IMG/VR virus record: IMGVR_UViG_3300025711_000259
Coordinates: 1-47,955 of that record
Reading direction: 5' to 3' (one strand)
Source of the DNA: a virus
Length of the DNA stretch: 47,955 nucleotides
Shown here in pieces: positions 39,987-47,955 of the stretch; position 1 is the stretch's first letter; every line of letters begins with the position of its first letter. The translations under genes were made by a program, and so were the position numbers. The notes under the pieces were generated by a model. It searched no databases and was not told where the DNA came from. It was given only the letters and a program-made list of their open reading frames with translations.

Positions 39987-41693
39987 TCAAATAGGCCTGG
40001 TTGTAGCGAGCACGCCCAGCATAGATTGACCCGCATGACGCTTCTCAACGACTTCGCCTATTTTTTCTTTACCAAAACCAATGAGGGCAGCGCTAGCTGC
40101 GCCTGCCAGTGCAACTGTGGGAACACCTACTGCGAGGAACGGGGAAAGTAAGGGAAGCATGACTGCCGATGCTACTAGGCCCGCCCCCATGATGCTGCCT
40201 GTAAGGACTGCTGCTTTCTTCGGTGCATACTTTAACTCAATATCCTTAAGACTCTTGCGTTGCCGCTGTACCAGCGAAGCGAGACCGTGGCTGACTTCTT
40301 TGATCATTTCATTCGTATCAATGGGGCCTGCGGACGCCAATTGGCTTGTATATTTGTTGAGTTCCTCTCGAAGCCATCGATGTTCGTTATTTGAAATTAG
40401 CTGAGCGAGAGTCTTTACGGGGATATTAGCAAGCCAGGATAGACTGTCATCCTGAATCGCGTGAAGCGTCTGAAGCGCTTGATCAGAAATAATATTTTTA
40501 GAGCGTAGATCTCTGGCATTTGCTTGCGCAATTTTCTCGAAATAGTGCCAATGAACAGGCTGCGAAAGAAGTGCTTGTGCCCCAAGTTCGCTGGAATTCT
40601 CAAATAAATGGTACTGAGGGCGAATTCTCTCCAGAACGCCATTGAGAAGCAGTGGGCCGGTGGGCACGCGTTTCATTTGATCCAAAATTAGAGGCGACCG
40701 TATTCCCTCAAGCTCTTTGAGATATTGGCTTGCCGCTTCGGCGGCGCTGAGTTGAATCCCTAGTTTTCCGCCTGGAGGAATGAACAAGCCTGATGGCATC
40801 AGTGCGTCAAGAAACGCAGTTTCCTGTTTATTTGAATAGTCGACTAGTTCCTCTAGTGATTGAATCTGCCCACGGCAAAGTGGCGAGATCAAGCGAATTG
40901 CTAACTCCTCAAGCCCCAGCTTGGTATGTGCATCGTTCCTCTCCAATACTTCCTCGAAGCTAGGAAAAACAAAAACGGCTGGCACGGGAAACTGAGCATC
41001 CACTAATGGCCGCAACTGTAGAATGTGGAAAAGTTGAATGGCAAGTTGCAAGTGCACAGCATTTAGATTTAGGTCGGAACTTAGGAATGGATATATAGGA
41101 TCTGGGATCAGTTGTGTGTCTGCGTAAAGACCGGTTATGCGAACGGCATTGAGTGCGGATGGGCCAAATTGACGCTGACCACCAGTAACTAATCTCATTC
41201 CACCGAAAGTCTTTGCATGTTGATAAATGTTTGCGGAGTGACAATTATAAAACTCACTCAGCTCTTCTGCTACTCGATTTACTGAGCCGGCGAACACGTC
41301 TGGTTGATATTTAACACGCCACATCAACCTTTGCTTAATCTCGGCCACGTCATTTATCAGATCGACCGAGCGACCTGTCAATGCAGAAAAAAACGAGCTG
41401 AAAAGGGCAAATAGTTCAACTTGAACTTCGTTCGCACTGGCGATTGATTGATGAGTTTTTTCCTTTAAAGCCTCTTGTCTTTGTACCGACATCGCCGCGC
41501 CAAAGCTTGTTGCAATCAATACAGTCTCTCTTGAAATACCTTTAGTATCTACCAATCCAGTAGCTGTCAACGGAGCAGCTAATAGCTCATCTGCATGGGA
41601 TTGTAGTGATGGAGGAAACTTCAACGTCCCCTCTCTTATTGCTTTCCATGCATCTAGAAGTCGCTGCGCAGTTTCGGGATTGTTGAGTGGCAT
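39987..41693 (-). CDS. 568-aa protein with C-terminal membrane hairpin, unknown
   Basis: Mostly helical soluble protein for about 490 residues, then a hydrophobic hairpin near 498-540 (TGSIMGAGLVASAVMLPLLSP, then VGVPTVALAGAASAALIGF) and a short tail. The layout of a long cytosolic part with a terminal membrane anchor is seen in some cell-killing effectors, but no motif allows a family call. GC is lower than in the prophage structural genes. It faces the Abi_C pair and is bounded on the other side by the second hairpin element, so it seems part of the same cassette. The ribosome site before ATG 41693 is weak (GAAGAA). Confidence 0.6.
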   Translation of the reverse strand: MPLNNPETAQRLLDAWKAIREGTLKFPPSLQSHADELLAAPLTATGLVDTKGISRETVLIATSFGAAMSVQRQEALKEKTHQSIASANEVQVELFALFSSFFSALTGRSVDLINDVAEIKQRLMWRVKYQPDVFAGSVNRVAEELSEFYNCHSANIYQHAKTFGGMRLVTGGQRQFGPSALNAVRITGLYADTQLIPDPIYPFLSSDLNLNAVHLQLAIQLFHILQLRPLVDAQFPVPAVFVFPSFEEVLERNDAHTKLGLEELAIRLISPLCRGQIQSLEELVDYSNKQETAFLDALMPSGLFIPPGGKLGIQLSAAEAASQYLKELEGIRSPLILDQMKRVPTGPLLLNGVLERIRPQYHLFENSSELGAQALLSQPVHWHYFEKIAQANARDLRSKNIISDQALQTLHAIQDDSLSWLANIPVKTLAQLISNNEHRWLREELNKYTSQLASAGPIDTNEMIKEVSHGLASLVQRQRKSLKDIELKYAPKKAAVLTGSIMGAGLVASAVMLPLLSPFLAVGVPTVALAGAASAALIGFGKEKIGEVVEKRHAGQSMLGVLATTRPI

Positions 41694-41810
41694 TTTACGT
41701 TCTTCAGATGGTGGTTATTATTTTTCGATATAACATCATTGACGGCTTGACGCTACTTATTTGCGAACTAGTACATGGGCTGTTTCTGGCAGCTTGCGGC
41801 CGCTTGCGAA

Positions 41811-41835
41811 CGTCTGCTTATGGCCGAAAGCAGAC
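41811..41835. repeat. Hairpin element, right copy
   Basis: CGTCTGC-TTATGGCCGAAA-GCAGAC, about 80% identical to the element at 37008-37033 in the same orientation. Just before it is GCTTGCGGCCGCTTGCG. The gap 41694-41850 holds no gene. Confidence 0.7.
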
Positions 41836-41850
41836 CTGGGTGGGTGAGGG

Positions 41851-42066
41851 TTAGCTCCCACTCTTTCGCTTGAGCTTGGCCAGTCCTTGCTTGATGTATC
41901 CGGCGTTTTCGCCAATCGCCCACAAGGCCCCGCGGACGTTGTCTCCGACTTCAGTGCAACCTTGCTGTTCAACATGAAGCGTCAGCTCCATCAAAGCTGC
42001 TTCCAGGCCGAGCTGATTCTGGTAGATCCTTTCCAGCACATCCGATAACGAATATTCGTCAGCCAC
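41851..42066 (-). CDS. Small Pseudomonas-type hypothetical protein
   Basis: 71-aa helical protein beginning MADEYSLSDVLERIYQNQL, with a pair of helices and a basic end (KLKRKSGS). I think it is a host-type gene found in pseudomonads, though this rests on memory of the sequence style. Start is GTG 42066, 9 nt after AAAGGAG; an ATG nearby is out of frame. CCTTTT-GT-AAAAGG upstream (42079-42092) is a small palindrome overlapping the ribosome site. Confidence 0.7.
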   Translation of the reverse strand: MADEYSLSDVLERIYQNQLGLEAALMELTLHVEQQGCTEVGDNVRGALWAIGENAGYIKQGLAKLKRKSGS

Positions 42067-42469
42067 AGCATCGACTCCTTTTGTAAAAGGAAAAGCATAG
42101 TACCGGTAGTGCCCTTCGTGGGCGGTACGTGCTGGATGCTTAGAAATTGCTACAAAGCATTGTGTTTGTTAGGGCATGGCCAGGCGGGGCTGGTGGTAGG
42201 CAGGCGGCTACGCCCAATCCATCATCGGGGCAACGGAGAAGCGGCGGGAGAGTGGGGCGGGTATGGCGGAGATAGGGGACATTGGCGGTTCTGGATTGGG
42301 TGGGGCTGGGAGGTGGGGGAGTTTATCAGGAATGGGGGGCGGACGGGTTTGATAGCTGGCGGAGGTCTATGCTCAAAAATTAGCCAAGCATTGGGGGAAT
42401 GCTTGGCAGTAATAAATCTACCCCCTTTTAATTGAAGAACTGATCGAAAACGATCACAAAAGGACGCTC
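42067..42469. other. G-rich non-coding stretch with hairpin and G4 motif
   Basis: No credible gene. The plus strand is strongly G-rich at 42180-42350, with a quadruplex motif G3-T-G4-CT-G3-AGGT-G5 at 42298-42319. A perfect 10-bp hairpin GCCAAGCATT-GGGGG-AATGCTTGGC (42383-42407) has a loop complementary to CCCCC at 42421-42425, so an H-type pseudoknot could form. TGATCG-AAAA-CGATCA (42441-42456) follows, just before the ribosome site of the secreted-protein gene. Confidence 0.6.
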
Positions 42470-42928
42470 ATGAGCGGTAAATTTCGGATCAGCGTTGGTA
42501 CCATCATTGCTCTTTTGACGCTTTCTAACAGCGCGCTTGCTGATAATTGCGAGTCAATCCTTTCGAAACTTTATGCGGAGCGTCACTTAACACTGGATAG
42601 GCAAACCGAAGGCAAACAGACAACGCACTTTCGTGATGGGCAATACATGACTTTGTCTCTTAGCTGCGCAACCGGCCTACCGAATGTTGCGATCTCATGG
42701 GACGGTCCGACCCCGGATCAGCAATTCTATGATCTAGTAGGAAGGGCAGGTAGTTTGGTTTCGACACGATCGGCCGCCGATATTATGAAATATTCGAAGC
42801 AGTGTAGGGCGCGGGCGCTTAATGATAGCGGAGAGATCGCTACGGTTGAGCAGAGAGGAGTTGCAATTGAGTGCCAAGCTTTCGTTCGTGACGGTGGTGG
42901 GACGATGATTTATATATTCTCCAAGTGA
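42470..42928 (+). CDS. Secreted/periplasmic small protein, unknown
   Basis: 152-aa precursor with an N-terminal signal peptide (MSGKFRISVGTIIALLTLSN, cleavage probably after ALA at 24) and four cysteines (27, 66, 112, 135) that could make two disulfides. No family recognised. AAGGA precedes the ATG. AT-rich compared with the prophage. It has its own leader with hairpins and lies beside a leftward effector cassette, facing the immunity gene, so a link to it is possible but unsupported. Confidence 0.7.
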   Translation: MSGKFRISVGTIIALLTLSNSALADNCESILSKLYAERHLTLDRQTEGKQTTHFRDGQYMTLSLSCATGLPNVAISWDGPTPDQQFYDLVGRAGSLVSTRSAADIMKYSKQCRARALNDSGEIATVEQRGVAIECQAFVRDGGGTMIYIFSK

Positions 42929-43078
42929 GGTCCGCTTTTTTGAGCGTTCCTGTCTAGACTTTCTGATCGTCCTTGCCGTTTTTGAACGGATCTTCGCTAA
43001 GGGCCTCTAGCGAAATTTGATTGTTTGTTGCAGGTGATAAGTTGGTGTGCTTTTTGGTACTGCATTCCTTTCGGGTTG

Positions 43079-43423
43079 TTAATAATGAGTTTCTATGTTG
43101 TGCCAAATATATTTGTATCTGAGTTTTAGCCATTTTACCAATAGGGAGTTTAGCTGGCTCTTCATCCAGTTATGTTTCTTTGCGTTAAGCATTTCTTCAA
43201 TGTCGCTTTCCAGTTCTTCTCTATTGAAACAAAGCCAGATAGTCGGAAGTGTGCTTTCAAGGTTGGAATGACAAACAGGCGCCACTTCTTCAAACAAAAT
43301 TCGCTTGATTTCGTCTCTATCAAATTCTTCTGTCTGCCGCGCAATCGCAGCGTAGTCGACTTCGTTATCAACGAATGCGTCTGACAATGCCCAGCGAATA
43401 TCCGCTCTTTGTTGCTTTGTCAT
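43079..43423 (-). CDS. Probable immunity protein (DUF7079-like)
   Basis: 114-aa soluble acidic protein. RWALSDAFVDNEVDYAAIA, then RILFEEVAPVCHSNL and WLCFNREELESDIEEML resemble a family of small proteins often next to toxins (DUF7079 type). ATG 43423 overlaps the effector stop (ATGA), so it is coupled; ATG 43435 is also possible. Place and size fit the immunity protein that protects the producer and kin from the effector upstream. Confidence 0.65.
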   Translation of the reverse strand: MTKQQRADIRWALSDAFVDNEVDYAAIARQTEEFDRDEIKRILFEEVAPVCHSNLESTLPTIWLCFNREELESDIEEMLNAKKHNWMKSQLNSLLVKWLKLRYKYIWHNIETHY

Positions 43424-44202
43424 AGCGCGTCCCATTTAGAAAATTCCTCCAACTCTTCATCAAAGGTATCAGCAACAACGCTACCAGCGATGCCTCCTGC
43501 AATACTGCCTGCCAATACGATTGCTACAGCACATGCAATGGCACCAGGCCCGCAAAATGCGGAAACGCCCAAGCCCGCCAACCCACCACCCGCAGCCCCA
43601 CCGCCGATGATGATTCCTTGTCTGGCTGTTTCCTTCATTTTGTTGTCAGCATTCATAATTTCATAAACGGCGAAGGTGGCGGTGACCAATAAACCGACTT
43701 TCCCCATAATTCTTAATTTCTTGGTTCCCCTACTTACCGGTGCATTGTCCCGACCTGCTGAGTCAAGAATCTCATAGTAAACTTTGCTTTTTTGTTCCGG
43801 AGTAAGTTTGCTGTACTCCACTTTTGCGGTTTTTAGTGCGTATTTATCTAGCGTTTCCTGAAGCGTTGGAGGAAGTCTCTTTTTTCTCTCGGCAAAGGCC
43901 ACGCCTTGTGCCGAAGTGTATTTTCGATGCTCCAGCAAAATTCTGTTTCGCATCTCTTGGCAGAACGCTGCTCCTTCTTTAGCACTAAGCCTTCCTGCAG
44001 CAACTTCGGCTTTTGTTTCCACTGACATACGTTTGATGTTGTTCATGTAGTTGGTGCGTACTTTTGCATCCGATATAGCGTCTACAGAAAATCTTGTAGC
44101 AGCACCTTCCATTCCCGCAATAGCCATATCCAAGGGCGAATTTTCGAGCGCGTGTGCTTTCTGGACAACGTAGCTTCCCGTGACGAGCAATGGTTCAGTC
44201 AT
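43420..44202 (-). CDS. Glycine-zipper membrane-active effector, T6SS type
   Basis: 260-aa protein. Residues 1-160 are helical and charged. Then come a hydrophobic helix (about 166-183) and a long Gly/Ala-rich hydrophobic region (about 197-245, GIIIGGGAAGGGLAGLG and AIVLAGSIAGGIAGSVVAD), a double glycine zipper as in pore-forming toxins. It follows the PAAR gene by 10 bp and overlaps the immunity gene. Probably loaded on the PAAR tip by a type VI secretion system and inserts into target membranes. No enzyme motif is seen. Low GC suggests transfer. Confidence 0.65.
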   Translation of the reverse strand: MTEPLLVTGSYVVQKAHALENSPLDMAIAGMEGAATRFSVDAISDAKVRTNYMNNIKRMSVETKAEVAAGRLSAKEGAAFCQEMRNRILLEHRKYTSAQGVAFAERKKRLPPTLQETLDKYALKTAKVEYSKLTPEQKSKVYYEILDSAGRDNAPVSRGTKKLRIMGKVGLLVTATFAVYEIMNADNKMKETARQGIIIGGGAAGGGLAGLGVSAFCGPGAIACAVAIVLAGSIAGGIAGSVVADTFDEELEEFSKWDAL

Positions 44203-44212
44203 GAAAAAATCC

Positions 44213-44758
44213 TTATTTCAAAGAAGCGTTGAATAATGTATCGAAGATCGAACCAGCGGCCGATTCCTCTTGTGTACCGAATTCAAGCTTGTGACAAATT
44301 TTCCCGGGGATATTGAGAAATTTCACAGTGTTGGCGTTATCAAAAACGCCTGATAGGGTAGTTCCGTCGTCAAAGTGTGCGGTGCAACTCATGCCCTGAT
44401 ATGACTCCTCCCCTGGGATATTGAAGCTGATCCAACCAGGGTGAACGATGATAGGGGTAGGGGCTGTAAAGGGAGCTGGTGTATGGGAGTCACCGATGAT
44501 CACTGTTCCCGATCCACCAATCACAACGTCTCCATGCGTACCAGTGGTGCCGACAAGCGCGGCATTTTTGCCATTGATGAACACTGTCCCTGAAACCGCT
44601 GAAGCTAATGCGCTGCCACAAGTGCAAGCGTCGCCTTTTCGAGCAGCCGCAAGTCCGTCGAAGAATACGTCGGGGGAACCGGAGGCGATGGCTTTGGGGC
44701 CGTGCCCAGGCATTGGGCAACTGGTGGGATCGCTGATGCGTGCGGCTGGCTTTGCCAT
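44213..44758 (-). CDS. PAAR-domain T6SS tip protein
   Basis: 181-aa protein. Residues 1-95 are a PAAR domain: MAKPAARISDPTSCPMPGHG, IASGSPDVFFDGLAAARKGDACTCG, and GTVFINGKNAALVGTTGTHGDVVIGGSGTVIIG. It sharpens the VgrG spike and carries effectors. A C-terminal beta extension (100-181) may hold the next gene's product. AGGGAG lies 6 nt before ATG 44758. First gene of a three-gene leftward unit; no other T6SS gene is in the window, so this is an orphan island. Confidence 0.9.
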   Translation of the reverse strand: MAKPAARISDPTSCPMPGHGPKAIASGSPDVFFDGLAAARKGDACTCGSALASAVSGTVFINGKNAALVGTTGTHGDVVIGGSGTVIIGDSHTPAPFTAPTPIIVHPGWISFNIPGEESYQGMSCTAHFDDGTTLSGVFDNANTVKFLNIPGKICHKLEFGTQEESAAGSIFDTLFNASLK

Positions 44759-44839
44759 GTTTGACTCCCTGTCAACGAATGAACCGGTGCCGACTTTATC
44801 AGACTCGGCTGGGCCCGTGTCTTGGTACAGCGCCTTCAA

Positions 44840-45209
44840 TTTAAACAGTTGAGATTCAGCCTGTTTAAAGTGTTGTGGTCAGCACGGATCCGGCCCTACA
44901 CCACCTTGCGCCTCCCCCTACAACTAAGACAGAATCCGCCGGCTTGTGCGTCTAGCTCGCGGGTTCTATCGTCCCTGTGTCACTGAAAACCAGTGATCGG
45001 GTTTGGTAGCCCGCTTCGTTTCTAGACTCATGGCATCACCGTGTGCAGTCCTTTCTCGGGGCTCACATTTCATGGTGGTCATGCGTGGGGCTCATTCGTG
45101 GGCGCCGGGTTCTAGTGCGACCGGTCTACCAACCCGCGTATGGCCGCCACCTATCGTTTGGTAGCGAGGGTGATGGCTCCTTTTAGTATTCGCACTAGAG
45201 GCTCCATCC
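44840..45209 (+). promoter_or_regulatory. Repeat-bearing leader of DUF6124-like gene
   Basis: No gene is supported here. The word CGGGTTCTA occurs at 44960-44968 and 45106-45114, and GTTTGGTAGC at 45001-45010 and 45156-45165, so two degenerate units of about 150 bp seem to be in tandem. CTACCAACCC (45126-45135) is near the inverse of the latter. Hairpins are CACTG-AAAAC-CAGTG (44981-44995) and CGGG-TTTGGTAG-CCCG (44998-45013). Such order suggests a structured leader RNA or a dispersed Pseudomonas repeat. Confidence 0.5.
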
Positions 45210-45572
45210 ATGTTCAAACCAACACCCAACCCACCCGAATCCAACCCCGCATCCCCCTACGAATCCCTCGATTCCCGCAAACTCCACGAAGCCGCCGAGC
45301 GCGCCCTCGATCACTACCTCACCCCGGCCAGCCAGATCATGGCCAGTGGTGATCAATCCAGACCGATGTTCCTCGCCAACCCGGCCTACGACACCGAATC
45401 CCTGCTCGCCAACGCCAGTGAATCATTGGGTTCCGCCACCACCATGCTCAACGATTTCGCCGCGTTGCTGGATGTTTCGCACCGCAAGACGCTGATCGGC
45501 ATTGCGCAGGTGGTGATGTTGGGGGAGTTGGCGGTGAATCAGGCGTTGGATAACGTCGAGCTCAAGGCGTAG
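45210..45572 (+). CDS. DUF6124/DUF3077-like Pseudomonas protein
   Basis: 120-aa protein, MFKPTPNPPESNPASPYESL, then KLHEAAERALDHYLTPAS and a helical hydrophobic region ending TLIGIAQVVMLGELAVNQALDNVELKA. This is a small family typical of pseudomonads, of unknown role. No signal peptide. The N-terminus is Pro-rich and disordered. It has a long repeat-bearing leader and lies between the T6SS cassette and the chemoreceptor gene; probably host DNA. Confidence 0.8.
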   Translation: MFKPTPNPPESNPASPYESLDSRKLHEAAERALDHYLTPASQIMASGDQSRPMFLANPAYDTESLLANASESLGSATTMLNDFAALLDVSHRKTLIGIAQVVMLGELAVNQALDNVELKA

Positions 45573-46020
45573 ATCGCTGCCCTCCGTGGCGAGCGGCGAG
45601 CTTGTGATCGCGGAGGGCGTTCTGTCGATTGCGCAAAACAACCGGCCAAAATGGCGTGTTTCAGCCAGTTTTCGCAGCAATAGCGATGTGCCACAAAAAA
45701 TGATGGCAATGCGTCATCACGCGCTCAAAAAAGTTCAACGATTATACAAAAATATAAAGTTGTACAACTTTTCCCAAAATTTATAGCATCCGTTCCAACA
45801 CCTTTGCTGAAACGATAAATCCAGCGTCAGTCCTGGATTTGTCCGCTGGTGCGTGGGCCGTCGGTACGGCTTTTCGCGTCAGGTTGTTGCAGCCGGGTCA
45901 GTGGAAGCTGCCCGTATTTCGCCCAGGACGACGACCCCGAATATGAGCGGTAACTCCGGTTATCAGAGATCTATTTTTTGTGCCTGACGCTGAATCGCGT
46001 CAGGGCGTTAGAGGCTGAAC
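45573..46020. promoter_or_regulatory. Intergenic control region of chemoreceptor gene
   Basis: GCCCTCCG (45579-45586) and CGGAGGGC (45611-45618) form an 8-bp stem with a 24-nt loop just after the preceding stop. An AT-rich tract at 45725-45785 holds the 16-bp perfect palindrome AAAGTTGTACAACTTT (45756-45771), a likely regulator site. A GAGG ribosome site precedes ATG 46021. No gene is seen. Confidence 0.5.
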
Positions 46021-47955
46021 ATGGCAGAAGCATCGAATTTCCTGGGCAACATCAAGGTTTCCCGAAAGTTGGGGGCCGGGTTTGGCGTTCTTTTGCTGGC
46101 GGTGGGGGCGGTGGCCTTCATTGGCTATAACAGCAGCAATGTGCTGGTTGATCGCCTGGGTACCACGCGTTTGATCGGTACGCTCAACGATGCGACGCAG
46201 GACATGCGGCTGTCGGAGAAGCAGTACGAAGCGGCGGCGGATGTCGCTTATGCCGAGGCCTATCAGTCGCAGCTGACGGTGTTGCAGGGGCTGATCGCCA
46301 AGGCGTTGCAGACCCTGACGCGGGCGGAAAACCAGCAGGCCTTGAAGCGTTTGCAGGACACCACGCTGGCTTACGATCAGCAGGTCAAGCGTTTGGTCGA
46401 GGCGGACAAGGCGACCAGTGATGCGCTGAAACCGTTGGGGGCGATGTCGGACAAGTACGCCGAGACCTTCAACAGCATGTTCGAGAGCACCACGGCCAGT
46501 GCGCTGGCGTCTGCTGATAGCGCACGTGTGACGGATTTGCGCACCGTGGCGGATCTGCGCAATGGCATGACGATGTTTCGTCTGATGTTGCGGCGTTATA
46601 TCGCGGTGCCGAGCGAGGCCAACAAGCAGGTGCTGCTGGACACCACTGATGCGTTTCTGGCCGACATGAGCAAGGCGCGCAGCGGTTTGCCGGCGGCCTT
46701 GTCGAGTCAGCTTGAAGAGGCGCAGGCCGGCATGCGCCGTTATCGCGAGGTGCTGGTCGAGGTCGCCGCGCTGTTCGAGCAGAAGCAGAGCCTGCGCCAG
46801 CAGGTCGATCAGCAGAGCCAGGCGATGGACAGCATCATGACCGGCCTGATGGACACGCAGCAGCGTCTGGCGCGGGACGATCAACAGCGTGCGTTTATCC
46901 AGATTGCCGTGCTGACGGTGCTGGCGCTGGTGGTCGGTCTGTTGGCTGCGGTGCTGATTTCGCGGCAGATCACCGGGCCGCTGGCGCTGACGGTGGAGCT
47001 GGCGCGACGGATTGCCAAGGGCGACCTGACGGTGCAAGCCAAATCCAGCCGCAAGGATGAATTGGGCGATCTGCAAAACGCGATGCAGGACATGGCGCAA
47101 AGTCTGAACACGCTGGTGCAGGGGATCGGTAACGGCGTGACACATATTTCGACATCGGCGGAGAAACTCTCGGCGATGAGCGAGCAGACCAGCGCCGGTG
47201 TGCGCCAGCAGAAAGTCGAGGTGGATCAGGTCGCCACGGCGATGCACGAAATGGCCTCGACCGTGCAGGAGGTGGCGCGCAACACCACCGACGCATCCGC
47301 CGCCGCGACACTGGCCGATCAGCAAGCACGACACGGCAGTGCGGTGGTCAAGCAGGCGACTGTGCAGATCAGCGAACTGTCGGTGGCGATCGAAGAGTTG
47401 GGCGCGGCGATGAACGTGCTGTCCCAGGACAGTGAGCAGATTGGCAAGGTCATCGATGTGATCAAGGCAGTCGCTGAGCAGACCAATTTGCTGGCGCTGA
47501 ACGCGGCGATTGAAGCGGCGCGGGCGGGGGAGCAGGGCCGTGGTTTTGCCGTGGTTGCCGATGAAGTGCGCTCGCTGGCGCAGCGCACCCAGGATTCGAC
47601 CAAGGAAATCGAAGCGCTGATTGTCACCTTGCAGCAGGGCACGCAAGCGGCATCTACGCTGATGACATCCAGCCGCGAGCGCACGCTGGACACCGTGGTG
47701 CTGGCGCAGAAGGCCGAGCAGGCGATTACCGAGATCAACCATTCGATCGGCACGATCCAGCAAATGAGCCTGCAGATTTCCGCCGCCGCCGAGCAGCAAA
47801 GTGCAGTGGCCGATGAGATCAATCGCAGCATCGTCAGTGTGCGCGATGTGGCCGATCAGTCGGCCGTCGCCAGCGAAGAAAGTGCTGCTGCGACCATTGA
47901 GCTGGCGTCGCTGGGGCAGGACCTGCAACGCATGACGGCGCATTTCCGCACCTGA
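46021..47955 (+). CDS. Methyl-accepting chemotaxis protein
   Basis: 644-aa inner-membrane chemoreceptor. TM1 is at about 17-37, then a periplasmic all-helical sensor of about 255 residues resembling the helical bimodular (HBM) type, TM2 at about 293-314, HAMP at about 315-368, and a signalling domain to the end with the conserved hairpin tip [20 protein letters not shown], then [18 protein letters not shown]. No CheR-binding pentapeptide at the end (AHFRT). The ligand is unknown; HBM receptors often sense organic acids. It is complete, the stop being the last bases of the window. Confidence 0.93.
   Translation: MAEASNFLGNIKVSRKLGAGFGVLLLAVGAVAFIGYNSSNVLVDRLGTTRLIGTLNDATQDMRLSEKQYEAAADVAYAEAYQSQLTVLQGLIAKALQTLTRAENQQALKRLQDTTLAYDQQVKRLVEADKATSDALKPLGAMSDKYAETFNSMFESTTASALASADSARVTDLRTVADLRNGMTMFRLMLRRYIAVPSEANKQVLLDTTDAFLADMSKARSGLPAALSSQLEEAQAGMRRYREVLVEVAALFEQKQSLRQQVDQQSQAMDSIMTGLMDTQQRLARDDQQRAFIQIAVLTVLALVVGLLAAVLISRQITGPLALTVELARRIAKGDLTVQAKSSRKDELGDLQNAMQDMAQSLNTLVQGIGNGVTHISTSAEKLSAMSEQTSAGVRQQKVEVDQVATAMHEMASTVQEVARNTTDASAAATLADQQARHGSAVVKQATVQISELSVAIEELGAAMNVLSQDSEQIGKVIDVIKAVAEQTNLLALNAAIEAARAGEQGRGFAVVADEVRSLAQRTQDSTKEIEALIVTLQQGTQAASTLMTSSRERTLDTVVLAQKAEQAITEINHSIGTIQQMSLQISAAAEQQSAVADEINRSIVSVRDVADQSAVASEESAAATIELASLGQDLQRMTAHFRT

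Noticed and set aside
1-42066. attL/attR core sites
   Set aside because: The left flank is cut at the integrase start, so no direct repeat can be matched between the two ends; any claim would be a guess.
42109-42435. 108-aa plus-strand frame in the G-rich stretch
   Set aside because: It is Gly/Trp/Arg-rich because of G-runs, has no ribosome site, and reads through the hairpin and quadruplex sequences.
46000-47943. 647-aa antisense frame over the chemoreceptor gene
   Set aside because: His/Arg/Gln-rich antisense artefact of the MCP coding sequence.
1-47955. CRISPR arrays, rRNA genes, tRNA genes and insertion sequences
   Set aside because: I saw no regularly spaced direct repeats, no rRNA-like sequence, no convincing tRNA cloverleaf and no transposase. 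A dedicated tRNA search was not possible.

Overview
This window reads as a Pseudomonas chromosome segment, most likely P. fluorescens group. The evidence is high-GC codon use, PrtN/PrtR-type pyocin regulators, a DUF6124-like gene and a chemoreceptor at the right end. About 37 kb is an apparently intact temperate tailed prophage. To its right lie roughly 11 kb of accessory and host sequence. No host flank is visible on the left because the window starts at the integrase ATG, so attL and attR cannot be defined.

Prophage layout. (1) 1-1579: tyrosine integrase and a small membrane protein. (2) 5539-1623, leftward: a tightly overlapping early operon with small phage proteins, a KilAC-type antirepressor domain, two PrtN-family activators, a winged-helix protein and a PP-loop PAPS-reductase-like protein. 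(3) 5578-7677: immunity region with a PrtR/CI-type self-cleaving repressor, a Cro-like protein, and an AT-rich membrane-protein gene convergent with the repressor. Five sites of the form ATCAAC-N5-GTTGAT lie at both control regions, three around the repressor/cro start and two in front of the PrtN operon, suggesting one repressor switches both directions. (4) 7682-11305: a hairpin-dense non-coding stretch, CII-like regulator, DksA/TraR-type zinc finger, Toprim-VapE primase-helicase and a Q-like late regulator, then a leader with repeated GTCCCAC elements ending in a terminator. (5) 11833-20949: holin, cos-like region and a lambda-type head module (Nu1, gpA, W, B, C with nested scaffold, D, E, FI-position gene, FII, Z, tail terminator). 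(6) 20946-33106: a P2/R-pyocin-type contractile tail module (V, W, J, I, H fibre, fibre assembly, FI, FII, E/E', T, U, X, D). (7) 33136-34223: GH19 endolysin and Rz with embedded Rz1. (8) 34341-37002: two LexA-box-controlled units, a D12-class adenine methylase and UmuDC.

Accessory region. Between two copies of a similar hairpin element (37008-37033 and 41811-41835) sit a two-gene unit and a convergent 568-aa gene with a C-terminal membrane hairpin. The two-gene unit is an Abi_C protein followed by a 570-aa protein of unknown function. Both end in HEPN-like R-x(5-6)-H motifs, making this the best candidate here for an undescribed anti-phage system. Further right are a secreted small protein, a leftward T6SS-type PAAR / glycine-zipper effector / immunity cassette, a repeat-bearing leader in front of a DUF6124-like gene, and a complete methyl-accepting chemotaxis protein.

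Proposed circuit (inference). DNA damage activates RecA, leading to self-cleavage of the repressor and of LexA. This would release the leftward PrtN operon, the rightward replication operon and the UmuDC and methylase genes together. The Q-like factor would then carry transcription through several intrinsic terminators that lie between late-gene modules.
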